This document shows, one piece after another, positions 8,486-17,174 of a stretch of DNA of 32,588 nucleotides (position 1 is the first letter of the stretch; each line of letters opens with the position of its first letter). The DNA is taken from NCBI GenBank assembly GCA_030054025.1, contig JASGCQ010000022.1, positions 1 to 32,588 on the forward strand, given 5' to 3'. The position numbers and the translations under genes are program-made. This DNA comes from Phycisphaerales bacterium. Its GTDB lineage: Bacteria > Bacteroidota > Bacteroidia > Chitinophagales > Chitinophagaceae. Below the pieces are notes generated by a model. It was not told where the DNA came from and made no database searches. It saw only the letters and a list, made by a program, of their open reading frames with translations.

Positions 8486-9847
8486 ATGCACAAAGTTTTT
8501 GATAATATCCTGCAAACAATTGGCGATACACCTTTGGTAAAACTCAATAAAGTAGTTGCAGACTTGCCCTGCCCTGTTTATGCCAAAATTGAATATGGCA
8601 ACCCTGGTAATAGTATCAAAGATCGTATGGCACTTAAAATGCTTGAGGTAGCCGAGCAAGAAGGCAAAATAAAGCCCGGCGGCACCATTATAGAAGGTAC
8701 ATCGGGCAATACGGGTATGGGCTTGGCAATCGCTGCTATTATCAAAGGCTACAAGTGTATCTTCACTACTACCGACAAACAGTCAAAAGAAAAAGTGGAT
8801 ATCTTGAAAGCTATGGGAGCAGAGGTGATTGTTTGCCCTACCAATGTAGAACCTGAAGATCCTCGTTCATACTATTCAGTATCTAAGCGTTTGGCTACGG
8901 AAGTACCTAATTCTTGGTATGTGAATCAATATGATAATCTCGCTAATCGTTTAGCACATTATGAACAAACAGCTCCAGAAATTTGGAGTCAGACGGACGG
9001 CAAAGTGACGCATATACTTGTAGCCTCGGGTACGGGTGGTACCATTACTGGTATTGGCAAATACATGAAGGAACAAAACTCAAATGTAAAAATGTGGGCT
9101 ATAGACAGTTATGGCTCTTTGCTCAAAAAATGGTTCGATACAGGAGAGATTGATATGAAGGAGGTACACCCCTATATATCAGAAGGTTTTGGTGAAGATT
9201 TTGTGCCCGAGAATTACGATAAAGGTGTTATTGATCATTTCGAAAAAGTAAGTGATAAAGATGGTGCTGTAATGGCTCGTCGTATAGCCAAAGAAGAAGG
9301 CATATTTGTGGGTTATTCCGCAGGATCTGTAGTTGCAGGATTATTGCAAATGAAAGAACAATTGACCAAAGACGATTTTGTGGTCTTGATTTTTCATGAC
9401 CATGGCAGCCGCTATGTAGGCAAAATATACAATGACGAATGGATGCTTGAGCGTGGATTTTTGGATGTACATACAGTGAAAGATTTAATCGGTGGATTAG
9501 GCAGAAGAAGATTAGTGACTCTAAGCGTGGACGACAGTGTGGCAGAGGCTATGGCATTGATGAAGAAATATGATATTGAGCAAATCCCGGTACTTGATAA
9601 AGGAAAAATGAAAGGGAGTATTACGCAAAACGGCTTGTTTAAAAAGCTAATGGAAGATGCCGATATTAAAGAGAAGAAAGTACAAGAAGTAATAGAATCG
9701 GCCATGCCTTTAGTGTCCATGGATACCCGCGTAGATCACCTTACTCAGTTTATCAATAAGGACAATGCTGGAGTATTGACAAAAGATGACAGTGGCGATT
9801 TTCATATCCTTACCCAATACGATATTATCAACGCACTCGCTAAATAA
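8486..9847 (+). CDS. Cystathionine beta-synthase with C-terminal CBS domain pair
   Basis: This 453-aa cytoplasmic protein has a fold-type II PLP domain (residues about 1-325) and two CBS domains (about 335-453). The PLP lysine is Lys45 in GNSIKDR; the cofactor-binding loops EGTSGNTGMG and SGTGGTITGIG are intact. Enzymes with this architecture condense serine (or O-acetylserine or cysteine) with homocysteine to cystathionine, or act as cysteine synthases; the CBS pair argues for beta-synthase. The haem-binding N-terminus of the animal enzyme is absent, as usual in bacteria. CBS domains often bind adenosyl ligands, which suggests allosteric control. Downstream genes follow after 2 and 5 bases, suggesting one transcript. 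A gamma-lyase-type partner lies at 21089-22312. Confidence 0.93.
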   Translation: MHKVFDNILQTIGDTPLVKLNKVVADLPCPVYAKIEYGNPGNSIKDRMALKMLEVAEQEGKIKPGGTIIEGTSGNTGMGLAIAAIIKGYKCIFTTTDKQSKEKVDILKAMGAEVIVCPTNVEPEDPRSYYSVSKRLATEVPNSWYVNQYDNLANRLAHYEQTAPEIWSQTDGKVTHILVASGTGGTITGIGKYMKEQNSNVKMWAIDSYGSLLKKWFDTGEIDMKEVHPYISEGFGEDFVPENYDKGVIDHFEKVSDKDGAVMARRIAKEEGIFVGYSAGSVVAGLLQMKEQLTKDDFVVLIFHDHGSRYVGKIYNDEWMLERGFLDVHTVKDLIGGLGRRRLVTLSVDDSVAEAMALMKKYDIEQIPVLDKGKMKGSITQNGLFKKLMEDADIKEKKVQEVIESAMPLVSMDTRVDHLTQFINKDNAGVLTKDDSGDFHILTQYDIINALAK

Positions 9848-9849
9848 AT

Positions 9850-10209
9850 ATGCAACAAGATTCTTTTTTGAAACGATTTTTTACAAAGCCGCCAATACTA
9901 TTTCCATTGGCGGCTTTATTTCACATCTTTATTAGCATTACTGCAATAGTTACGCTATATCCTATACCATTGACCCAGCGCGATTGGTTGCGCCCATTGA
10001 GTATGCTTATCTTTTCTGTATTGGCTGTGGCTTTATGCTTTATGCGCAAATGGGTGGCAATTGCTTATCCTATTTTGTCTATTACTTGCTTGGCTGCTTA
10101 TTATTATACCCCTATGGATACACCCTTACATATATTCGGTGAATCTTTTTTTCCTTTTAATTTGATTTTATCCTTCTTTGTTTTATTGTACTTTAAGAAA
10201 TTTCATTAA
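9850..10209 (+). CDS. Small multi-pass membrane protein, unknown function
   Basis: This 119-aa protein is almost entirely hydrophobic, with about four membrane segments (residues about 17-37, 47-63, 67-87 and 98-115) and a basic N-terminus. I recognise no family. It starts two bases after the cystathionine beta-synthase stop and ends five bases before the next ATG, so it is probably co-transcribed with both. Its first 23 codons contain a perfect 12-bp inverted repeat (9885-9917), which makes the beginning of the message strongly structured. The membrane composition and tight packing support a real gene, but there is no functional clue. Confidence 0.7.
   Translation: MQQDSFLKRFFTKPPILFPLAALFHIFISITAIVTLYPIPLTQRDWLRPLSMLIFSVLAVALCFMRKWVAIAYPILSITCLAAYYYTPMDTPLHIFGESFFPFNLILSFFVLLYFKKFH
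9885..9917 (+). repeat. Perfect 12-bp inverted repeat inside the 5' end of a gene
   Basis: AAAGCCGCCAAT (9885-9896) and ATTGGCGGCTTT (9906-9917) are exact reverse complements with a 9-base loop. The stem is GC-rich in the middle, and the right arm ends in TTT followed by ATTTC, so it resembles a weak intrinsic terminator. It lies 38 bases after the cystathionine beta-synthase stop, within the coding start of the small membrane protein. It could attenuate transcription of the two downstream genes. Confidence 0.6.
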
Positions 10210-10214
10210 GCAAT

Positions 10215-11108
10215 ATGGAACCGATGAGATGGTGTGCAGACATGATGGGTAGAACCGTTTATCTCCCTGCTATCCCTAAACGCATTATTTCTGTAGTCCC
10301 TTCTCAAACAGAATTGTTGTATCATTTGGGTTTGGATGAAAGAGTCATTGGCATTACCAAATTTTGCGTCCACCCTCGCCAATGGCACCAGACAAAGAAA
10401 AGGCTAGGCGGTACTAAAAAACTACACATTAATTCTATAATTGCCCTCAAGCCCGACCTTATTATTGCCAATAAAGAAGAGAATACCCAATCCGAAATAG
10501 AACTATTGGCAAGTCATTTTCCGGTATGGATTAGCGACATTAAAACGCTGGATGATGCACTGGAAATGATTATAAGCGTAGGAAAGTTGGTAAATAAAGA
10601 AATCGAAGCCGAGAACTTGAAACAAAGTATCAGTAGGGGCTTTGCAACATTAATACCACAAAGAAAAAGCCTCAGAGTTGCTTATTTTATTTGGCGAAAT
10701 CCATGGATGACTGTGGGGAATGACACCTTCATTCACGATATGATATGCCGTATAGGTTGGCAGAATGTATATGCCGATCAACAACGTTATCCCGAAACAA
10801 GTATAGACGAATTGGTTAACCTCCAGCCTGAATGTATCTTATTGTCTTCAGAGCCTTATCCATTCAAAGAAAAAAATATGCTTGAGTTAAAAGCTCATTT
10901 ACCCAATACAAGTATCCATTTAGTAGATGGACAATTTTTTAGCTGGTATGGCAGCAGAATGCAAATTGCGGTAGACTATTTCATAGCCCTACAAAGCAAG
11001 GTTTATAAAAAGAACTTGCTACACGCTAAATGCGACATTTTTGTTAATGAAGAAGAAAATGCAATAGGCATTATTGGCAGTTCAAATTTCCCCAAAAAAT
11101 TTAATTGA
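10215..11108 (+). CDS. BtuF/helical-backbone metal receptor-like protein with aberrant C-terminus
   Basis: Residues about 1-265 match the periplasmic binding protein fold of cobalamin/siderophore receptors: RIISVVPSQTELLYHLGLDE, then VIGITKFCVHP, LKPDLIIANKEEN, and a second lobe with a long connecting helix. Such proteins normally deliver ligands to an ABC importer. This one has no signal peptide (start MEPMRWCADMMGR) and no permease or ATPase gene nearby, so a cytoplasmic role is possible. From residue about 267 to the stop the sequence changes character and reads as the start of a PLD-like nuclease motif (HAK at 270-272, then IIGSSNF). I interpret the original stop as lost, with about 31 residues of an unrelated broken gene appended. 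The binding domain itself looks intact. It is last in the run that starts with the beta-synthase gene. Confidence 0.85.
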   Translation: MEPMRWCADMMGRTVYLPAIPKRIISVVPSQTELLYHLGLDERVIGITKFCVHPRQWHQTKKRLGGTKKLHINSIIALKPDLIIANKEENTQSEIELLASHFPVWISDIKTLDDALEMIISVGKLVNKEIEAENLKQSISRGFATLIPQRKSLRVAYFIWRNPWMTVGNDTFIHDMICRIGWQNVYADQQRYPETSIDELVNLQPECILLSSEPYPFKEKNMLELKAHLPNTSIHLVDGQFFSWYGSRMQIAVDYFIALQSKVYKKNLLHAKCDIFVNEEENAIGIIGSSNFPKKFN

Positions 11109-11271
11109 CAATTCCGAGTTAAACCATTTAGGAGATAATAATGGTACTGTAAATTATCACAGATTAAATATTAATCAACATCCTTCACACCGTAGTTGGT
11201 TCGAGGGTTTATAGAAAGAAGGTGAAATGTGGAATTTAACTTTCAACACCGAAATTTTAGGGTTAAGCTAG
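11013..11271 (+). pseudogene. Remnant of a phospholipase D-like (HKD) nuclease domain
   Basis: In the frame of the preceding gene, 11013-11097 encodes NLLHAKCDIF, then NAIGIIGSSNF, the H-x-K and G-S-S-N signatures of PLD-superfamily nucleases. Shifting one base near 11098 continues the similarity: NLIDNSELNHL, then HRSWFEGL, a TAG at 11212-11214, KEGEMWNLTFNTEIL and another TAG at 11269-11271. From memory, the order GSSNF, a glycine/asparagine-rich turn, NxELN, W-F-E, W-x-x-x-F-xx-EIL is the pattern of PLD domains attached to DEAD/DEAH or SNF2-type helicases in restriction/defence-type proteins. I see no helicase motifs downstream. One frameshift and at least one in-frame stop show it is dead. 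It looks like a leftover of a lost or deleted gene. Confidence 0.6.
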
Positions 11272-11402
11272 TTTGGCAACCTAAGGATTATTACCTAAAG
11301 AATTTTAGAATTATTTTAACCGCCCATTTTGCAAAATTGTGGATTAGCAAAGGCAAGAAATCTCTATTGCAATTCACCATTATCTTTTACTATTTTTATC
11401 CG

Positions 11403-12773
11403 ATGAAAAAACTCCTCTTGCCTATAGCCTTGCTTTTCTGCTATAATGGAATGGCACAAAATATTGACTCTGTAGATTTCAAACGTATTGCCGACCAAGT
11501 ACTGACCAAAGGCAAATGCTACGATGACCTTCGAATCCTTTGTAAGCAAATCGGAAACAGAATCAGCGGCAGCTCTAGGGCTAATAAGGCGGTAGAATGG
11601 GGAGAAATGACCCTTAGGGAAGCAGGTTGCGACCGTGTATGGCTACAACCCGTAATGGTGCCCGTATGGCATAGAGGTGAAGAACATTTGGCGCTCCGCT
11701 ATTCGCGCGAAGGAGATTTTATAGATGTACCCATGACTTCTTTGGGTAATAGCGAGGGTACGGGCGACAGAACTGTGAAGGCTTCTATCCTGATGGTAGG
11801 CTCTTTTGAAGAATTTGAAAAACTGAGTGCCGCAGATATTGACGGTAAGTTTATCTTTTTCAACTATCATTTTCGACAAGATTTTGCACAAACATTTAAT
11901 GCCTATGGTGATGCCGTAAAATATCGTTGGCAATCTCCAATGATTGTAGGCAAGAAAAATATAGCGGGTATTATTATCCGCTCCATCTCTAGCGGCAAAG
12001 ATGATTACCCGCACACAGGCAGTACAAAATATGCTGAAGGGGGTAGCAAATTTCCAATTGTGGCCATAGGCAATGAAACTGCCGACAAGCTGGAGCATGC
12101 TTGCTTAAAAGGCAATACAGCAGCAGCGTTACGGAGCGACTGCGGCATGCGTGGAATGGCACAATCCTATAACGTAATCGGCGAAATCAAAGGATCTTCC
12201 CAACCCAAAGATTATATCCTCGTTGGTGGGCATTTGGATTCTTGGGATATTGGCGAGGGAGCCCATGACGACGGTGCCGGATGTGTACAATCCATAGAGG
12301 TTTTGCGCACCATCAAACAATTAGGCATTAGACCCAAACACAGCATCCGTGCTGTCTTGTTTATGAACGAAGAAAATGGACTAAAGGGCGGAACGGCTTA
12401 TGCTGATTCTGCTTTGGCCAAAAAAGAACATCATGTGTTGGCTTTAGAAAGTGATGCTGGAGGATTTTCGCCCAGAGGCATTGAAACGACCATGAGTAAA
12501 AAACAACGGGAACAATTCGAAAAATACATTCCCTTGTTCTTGCCCTATGGGGTTTATGATTTTGACAAAGAGGGGGGCGGTGCCGATGTCAGTCCTTTGA
12601 AAAAGCAAAATGTAGTCATTGGTGAATTATTACCCGATTCTCAACGCTATTTTGATGTGCACCATACCGATAATGATGTGTTCGAAACGGTGAACCACCG
12701 TGAGCTTAAGCTCGGTGCTGCCGCCATGACCATGCTGGTGTATTTGGTAGATCAACACGAGTTGTTGGATTAA
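11403..12773 (+). CDS. Secreted M28 family zinc peptidase
   Basis: This is a 456-aa exopeptidase of the M28 family, most like plasma glutamate carboxypeptidase-type aminopeptidases. I chose ATG 11403 because it gives a standard signal peptide (MKKLLLPIALLFCYNGMAQ); the frame is open upstream to a GTG at 11229, but that stretch overlaps the PLD remnant and is not signal-like. A PA-type insert occupies about residues 120-245. The dizinc site is complete: His277 (GGHLDSW), Asp289 (HDDGAG), Glu323/Glu324 (NEENG, catalytic base and ligand), Asp351 (ESDAGG) and His421 (HHTDND). It probably acts in the periplasm or outside, trimming peptides. The 75 bases of its stop-to-next-frame region contain the start problem of the following gene. 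Confidence 0.93.
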   Translation: MKKLLLPIALLFCYNGMAQNIDSVDFKRIADQVLTKGKCYDDLRILCKQIGNRISGSSRANKAVEWGEMTLREAGCDRVWLQPVMVPVWHRGEEHLALRYSREGDFIDVPMTSLGNSEGTGDRTVKASILMVGSFEEFEKLSAADIDGKFIFFNYHFRQDFAQTFNAYGDAVKYRWQSPMIVGKKNIAGIIIRSISSGKDDYPHTGSTKYAEGGSKFPIVAIGNETADKLEHACLKGNTAAALRSDCGMRGMAQSYNVIGEIKGSSQPKDYILVGGHLDSWDIGEGAHDDGAGCVQSIEVLRTIKQLGIRPKHSIRAVLFMNEENGLKGGTAYADSALAKKEHHVLALESDAGGFSPRGIETTMSKKQREQFEKYIPLFLPYGVYDFDKEGGGADVSPLKKQNVVIGELLPDSQRYFDVHHTDNDVFETVNHRELKLGAAAMTMLVYLVDQHELLD

Positions 12774-12784
12774 AAACACTATCA

Positions 12785-13510
12785 ATAAAAATCATACTCG
12801 GCTTTTTATGCTACTTTTTCGTTTTACAACAATGCGAGGCGCAGAAGGCTGTGGTGGCGAATTTGAAAAAGTATATTGTTGATGTAGGGTATCCTAATCC
12901 TTTGGATATTGTAGTAGAAGGTTTAAAATGTTCGGCAATAACTGTAACTACAAATAACGGTATTATTAAGAAAGGTGAAAATAACTGCAATTATATTCAT
13001 ATACCTGAAAGACAAGGAAGTTCAGAAATAATCATAAGTACAAAAAAAGACAGGGTTATTTCTACAATACATTTCATAGCCAGTTTTATTAAAGGGATAC
13101 CAGTGGCTTCATTATTTGGAAAGGAAAGGGGAGAGGTATATATTGATTCTAATGGCACATTGTATATTTACGATTCATTAAGTTGTTCGCAAATAGATGC
13201 TAATATTAATGGTCCAGACTGGGATGCAGGATTCATAATTCAAAAATTCTGTGTAGCTATTATTAGAAGGGGCGATACTGCTTTCTTTCGCAATAACATC
13301 GGCGGCAATATTTTTTCGGAGGAGATAAAGCAAGAATTCAAAAAAACTAACCAAGACGACAAACTCATTTTTTATGGAATGACTGCACAAGGACCTGATA
13401 AAAGAATTCTAGAACTTTCGCCAATGGAATTTACAATAACAAAAAATAGTCCTTCAAGAAATGAACACCCAAATAGCCGAAAAATGGTTTGCCGCCTTCA
13501 ATGCCCATGA
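12785..13510 (+). CDS. GldM C-terminal-like secreted protein, start codon apparently ATA
   Basis: The first canonical start is GTG 12851 (219 aa), but the frame is open upstream and from 12785 encodes a clear signal peptide: KIILGFLCYFFVLQQCEAQ, with a cleavage site before KAV. The codon where ATG is expected is ATA. The mature part resembles the C-terminal domains of GldM, the periplasmic ring protein of gliding/type IX secretion: a VGYPNPLDIVVEG opening, an IKGIP hinge around residue 100, a late DWDAGFIIQKF strand pair, and the ending KRILELSPMEFTI. Such stand-alone proteins are common in Bacteroidota and of unknown role. After that natural end the frame runs on for about 23 codons and overlaps the next gene by 50 bases. 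A lost start plus a lost stop suggests early decay, or a rare start codon. No internal stop is present. Confidence 0.6.
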   Translation: MKIILGFLCYFFVLQQCEAQKAVVANLKKYIVDVGYPNPLDIVVEGLKCSAITVTTNNGIIKKGENNCNYIHIPERQGSSEIIISTKKDRVISTIHFIASFIKGIPVASLFGKERGEVYIDSNGTLYIYDSLSCSQIDANINGPDWDAGFIIQKFCVAIIRRGDTAFFRNNIGGNIFSEEIKQEFKKTNQDDKLIFYGMTAQGPDKRILELSPMEFTITKNSPSRNEHPNSRKMVCRLQCP

Positions 13511-13811
13511 TTTGGAAGCATTATTGTCGCTATATGCCGAAGATGCACAACATTTTAGCCCGAAACTAAAAATCCGACAACCCGAAACCCAAGGTTGGGT
13601 GAAGGGAAAAGCCGCATTGAGGGCTTGGTGGCAAGATTCCTTCGATAGACTAACTACACTTCAATATCTACCCACCAGCTTCACCGCAAACGAAAATCGT
13701 GTATTTATGGAATATACCCGTAAAGTAGCAGGCGAAGCAGACATGCAGATAGCTGAAGTATTAGAAATTAAAGAGGGCTTGATTGTAGCTTCTCGGGTCT
13801 ATCACGGGTAA
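13461..13811 (+). CDS. NTF2/SnoaL-like small alpha+beta protein
   Basis: This 116-aa protein has the typical SnoaL-like layout: an N-terminal helix (IAEKWFAAFNAHDLEALLSLYAEDAQH is the hallmark, residues about 5-31), a conserved tryptophan-rich region (WVKGKAALRAWWQDSF), then beta strands ending EVLEIKEGLIVASRVYHG. The fold forms a small-molecule pocket and is used by isomerases, hydrolases and ligand-binding proteins; a specific reaction cannot be read from the sequence. It has no signal peptide, so it is cytoplasmic. The first 50 bases overlap the tail of the preceding frame, probably because that frame lost its own stop. The cysS gene follows after 55 bases with its own promoter motif. Confidence 0.85.
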   Translation: MNTQIAEKWFAAFNAHDLEALLSLYAEDAQHFSPKLKIRQPETQGWVKGKAALRAWWQDSFDRLTTLQYLPTSFTANENRVFMEYTRKVAGEADMQIAEVLEIKEGLIVASRVYHG

Positions 13812-13854
13812 GCAAAAGTCTAATTCTTCTCCACTTAAAGAAGCGGCAAATTCC

Positions 13855-13862
13855 TATCTTTG
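13855..13862 (+). promoter_or_regulatory. cysS promoter -7 element, leaderless or nearly so
   Basis: TATCTTTG is a full match to TAnnTTTG and is followed by C. Only four bases separate it from the cysS ATG at 13867. With initiation about 5-8 bases after the element, the transcript would begin at or within a couple of bases of the start codon. No convincing -33 TTTG is present at the usual 19-20 base spacing. Confidence 0.5.
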
Positions 13863-13866
13863 CTCA

Positions 13867-15363
13867 ATGTCTGAATTGCATATTTACAACTCTTTCAACC
13901 GCCAAAAAGAAAAATTCGAATCCATCACCCCAGGTCATGTAGGCTTATATGTCTGCGGGCCTACCGTATCGGGTGAATCTCATTTGGGTCATGCACGCCC
14001 CTACATCACTTTTGATGTGGTGAATCGCTATTTACAACATTTGGGTTATAAAGTGCGCTATGTGCGCAACATTACTGATGCAGGACATTTTGAGGAAGAA
14101 GGACGTGATGCAGAAGATAAAATTACAGGCAAGGCTCAATTAGAAAAATTGGAGCCTATGGAGCTGGTGCATAAATACACAGAACTCTTCCATTGGGGTA
14201 TGCGCTTATTCAATTGCCAAAGTCCTAGTATTGAGCCAACAGCTACCGGTCACGTTATTGAGCAAATCTCCATGATAGAAGATATTATGGGCAAGGGCTA
14301 TGCTTATGAAAAAAATGGCTCGGTTTATTTTGATGTCAAAAAATATGCAGAAGAATATAACTATGGTAAGCTGTCGGGTAGAAAAATTGATGAACTCTTA
14401 GAAACTACTCGCAACCTTGATGGTCAGGACGAAAAAATCAATAAAGTTGACTTTGCTCTTTGGAAAAATGCACCACCTGAGCATCTCATGCGTTGGAAAA
14501 GCCCATGGGGAGAAGGTTTCCCGGGTTGGCATATTGAGTGCTCTGCTATGAGTTGCAAATATTTGGGCGAAGAATTTGACATTCACGGCGGTGGTATGGA
14601 CTTACAATTTCCACACCACGAATCGGAGATTGCTCAATCTACTATTGCCAATGGCAAAGCACCTGCCCGCTATTGGCTGCACAACAATATGATTACCATC
14701 AATGGCAAAAAGATGGGCAAAAGCTACAACAACGTAATTAAGTTGACCGAGCTATTCAGTGGTAATCACCCAATACTCGAACAAGCCTATCACCCGATGG
14801 TGGTTCGTTTTTATATTCTGCAAACACATTATCGCAGCACCTTAGATTTTAGCAACGAAGCACTGCAAGCATCCGAAAAAGCCCTGCGCCGCTTGTGGGA
14901 AGCTTATGAATTGTTGCAGAAAACAAATCATCCTGGAAATGCAACCCCCACAGATAGTGAACTAAACGAAAAAGTAAAATCATTCTGCAATGAATGTGCC
15001 GACTTTATGAACGATGATTTGAATACCGCCAAGGTGATTGCCAGTTTATTCGAATTGGCACCCATTGTCAACGGTATCAAAGGTGGTCAAATCAAAGCGG
15101 ATGCTATTGATGCGGTTACTTTCCAATTGATGCAAGCAACTTTCAAAACCTATCTTGAAGATATTCTCGGCTTGCAGGCTTTACAAGCCGAGCAAAGCAG
15201 CAATAAATTGGATAAAGTTTTGCAGGTATTGATAGACATTCGTAAAGATGCCAAACAGAGAAAAGATTTTGCAACCAGCGATCAAATACGAAATAAATTG
15301 ACGGAATTTGGAGTACAACTCAAAGACGAAAAAGACGGCACGGTTACTTATACTATTGATTAA
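13867..15363 (+). CDS. cysS: Cysteine--tRNA ligase
   Basis: This class I aminoacyl-tRNA synthetase, 498 aa, attaches cysteine to tRNA-Cys in the cytoplasm. The HIGH-type motif is HLGH in [11 protein letters not shown] and the KMSKS-type motif is KMGKS in [11 protein letters not shown]. The zinc site that selects cysteine is present: Cys30 (VCGPTV), the cysteine in WHIECSAM, and the His and Glu in FPHHESEI. The C-terminal anticodon-binding helical region is complete, and the length is usual for the bacterial enzyme. It starts just after a strong -7 motif and is followed after eight bases by the ABC exporter gene, with which it is probably co-transcribed. Confidence 0.97.
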   Translation: MSELHIYNSFNRQKEKFESITPGHVGLYVCGPTVSGESHLGHARPYITFDVVNRYLQHLGYKVRYVRNITDAGHFEEEGRDAEDKITGKAQLEKLEPMELVHKYTELFHWGMRLFNCQSPSIEPTATGHVIEQISMIEDIMGKGYAYEKNGSVYFDVKKYAEEYNYGKLSGRKIDELLETTRNLDGQDEKINKVDFALWKNAPPEHLMRWKSPWGEGFPGWHIECSAMSCKYLGEEFDIHGGGMDLQFPHHESEIAQSTIANGKAPARYWLHNNMITINGKKMGKSYNNVIKLTELFSGNHPILEQAYHPMVVRFYILQTHYRSTLDFSNEALQASEKALRRLWEAYELLQKTNHPGNATPTDSELNEKVKSFCNECADFMNDDLNTAKVIASLFELAPIVNGIKGGQIKADAIDAVTFQLMQATFKTYLEDILGLQALQAEQSSNKLDKVLQVLIDIRKDAKQRKDFATSDQIRNKLTEFGVQLKDEKDGTVTYTID

Positions 15364-15371
15364 ACAAACAC

Positions 15372-17174
15372 ATGAAGAAAATTAAGCGACTCATTTATTA
15401 CATAGCCGATTACAAAGGAAGTATTGCACTTTATTTTGTTTGCAGTTTATTGGCAGTAATATTTTCTTTGTTCTCAATGGGGTCTTTAATGCCTGTCTTA
15501 CAAGTATTATTTCTGGGCAAAGAACGACCAAAACCCTCAGTACATCCAGACTTTATTGCACAAATTAATAATTACATTTTCGATTTAATTGACCAAAATG
15601 GTGCTATCAATGCTTTAGGAATAATTTGTATAGCGATTGTTACTTTTATATCACTAAAGAACCTATTCCTATATATATCACTTTATATCCTTGCACCCAT
15701 ACGCAATGCAGTTCTTCGTCGTTTGCGTAATGAACTTTTTATTAAAATACTTTCGCTGCCCATTGGTTATTTTACTGATAAACGTAAAGGTGATATTATG
15801 TCAAAAATGACCAATGATATCAATGAGATAGAAGTATCGGTCATAAGTGTTCTAGAAGTGTTCATTCGCGAGCCTTTGACGATAGCTATTTTCTTGAGTG
15901 CAATGATTTATATCTCTCCAAGTTTATCTTTATTTATCTTCATCTTCTTGCCCGTTGCAGGTTTAATAATTGGAGTAGTTGGCAAATCGCTTCGTAAATC
16001 TTCAAATATTTCGCAACAATACCTAGCAGAAATGCTTGCGGTAATTGAAGAAACGCTTACTGGAATGCGAGTGGTAAAAGCCTTCAATGCCGAACGTCAT
16101 CAACAATTGCGCTTCACCCAAATGAACAATAACTTATTCCGTATTCGCAATAAAATATCTGCACGTAGAGAACTGGCTTCACCCATGAGCGAGGTAATGG
16201 GTGTAACCGTTGTCAGTATTATTTTATGGGTCGGAGGAAAGATTGTACTCAATCATGGAGAACTAACAGGCTCTACTTTCATTGGTTATTTGACATTGTT
16301 TACCCAAATCATCAATCCTTTTAAAAACCTTTCTTCCGCTTATTCTAACCTCAAAAAAGGGAGTGCTGCCTTGCAAAGAATTGAGGATATTTTGCAAGTA
16401 GAAGCTACCATTAAAGATTTGCCCAATGCCAAAACAGTACTCAGTTTCGAATATCAAATAGAATTGCGTCATGTTAATTTTGCTTATGGCGACAAAGTCA
16501 TTTTAAGCGACATCAACCTTACCATTCCTAAAGGAAAAACAATTGCCTTAGTGGGTGCTTCGGGTGCAGGAAAATCTACCTTAGTAGATTTAATTCCCCG
16601 CTTTCATGATGTAAGTTCGGGCAGTATTTTGCTAGATGGTATAGACCTGAAAGAGTATAAGGTAGATAATTTGCGCCGTCTGATAGGTGTAGTGGGTCAA
16701 GACCCCATCCTATTCAACGATACCATATACAATAACATTACTCTAGGGACCGGTGGTGCAGATTTACACAGAGTAGAAGAAGCAGCCCGTGTAGCCAGCG
16801 CACACGATTTTATTCAGCGCAAAGCACAACAATACAATACCGAAGTGGGCGACCGTGGCAGCCGCTTGAGCGGAGGAGAACGCCAACGGATTACAATTGC
16901 TCGTGCAGTGCTTAAAAATCCACCTATATTGATTCTCGACGAAGCCACTTCATCGCTTGATACGGAAAGTGAACGTATGGTGCAAGATGCCATTAATAAT
17001 TTGATGCAAAACCGTACCTGTATTGTGATTGCCCATCGCTTGTCCACTGTGCGCAATGCCGACGAAATCATTGTACTCGACCAAGGTAAAATAGCTGAAC
17101 GCGGCGATCACGAATCACTATTACATCAGCAGGGCATTTATAAAAAACTCGTTGACATGCAAGAGTTGAAATGA
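15372..17174 (+). CDS. MsbA-type ABC exporter, fused membrane and ATPase domains
   Basis: This 600-aa half-transporter would work as a homodimer in the inner membrane. Residues about 15-330 hold six membrane helices of the ABC exporter type 1 domain; about 355-600 is the ATPase. Walker A is GASGAGKST (395-403, Lys401), the signature is LSGGERQR (499-506), Walker B is LILDE with Asp523/Glu524, and the switch histidine is His555 in IAHRLS. The architecture and the Gram-negative, Kdo-making context suggest a lipid A-core flippase like MsbA, but a general lipid or drug exporter of the same family cannot be excluded. It directly follows cysS by eight bases. No clear terminator hairpin follows the stop. 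Confidence 0.93.
   Translation: MKKIKRLIYYIADYKGSIALYFVCSLLAVIFSLFSMGSLMPVLQVLFLGKERPKPSVHPDFIAQINNYIFDLIDQNGAINALGIICIAIVTFISLKNLFLYISLYILAPIRNAVLRRLRNELFIKILSLPIGYFTDKRKGDIMSKMTNDINEIEVSVISVLEVFIREPLTIAIFLSAMIYISPSLSLFIFIFLPVAGLIIGVVGKSLRKSSNISQQYLAEMLAVIEETLTGMRVVKAFNAERHQQLRFTQMNNNLFRIRNKISARRELASPMSEVMGVTVVSIILWVGGKIVLNHGELTGSTFIGYLTLFTQIINPFKNLSSAYSNLKKGSAALQRIEDILQVEATIKDLPNAKTVLSFEYQIELRHVNFAYGDKVILSDINLTIPKGKTIALVGASGAGKSTLVDLIPRFHDVSSGSILLDGIDLKEYKVDNLRRLIGVVGQDPILFNDTIYNNITLGTGGADLHRVEEAARVASAHDFIQRKAQQYNTEVGDRGSRLSGGERQRITIARAVLKNPPILILDEATSSLDTESERMVQDAINNLMQNRTCIVIAHRLSTVRNADEIIVLDQGKIAERGDHESLLHQQGIYKKLVDMQELK

Noticed and set aside
11229..11402. Upstream GTG start for the M28 peptidase
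   Set aside because: The added 58 residues overlap the PLD remnant and would bury the clear signal peptide that begins at ATG 11403.
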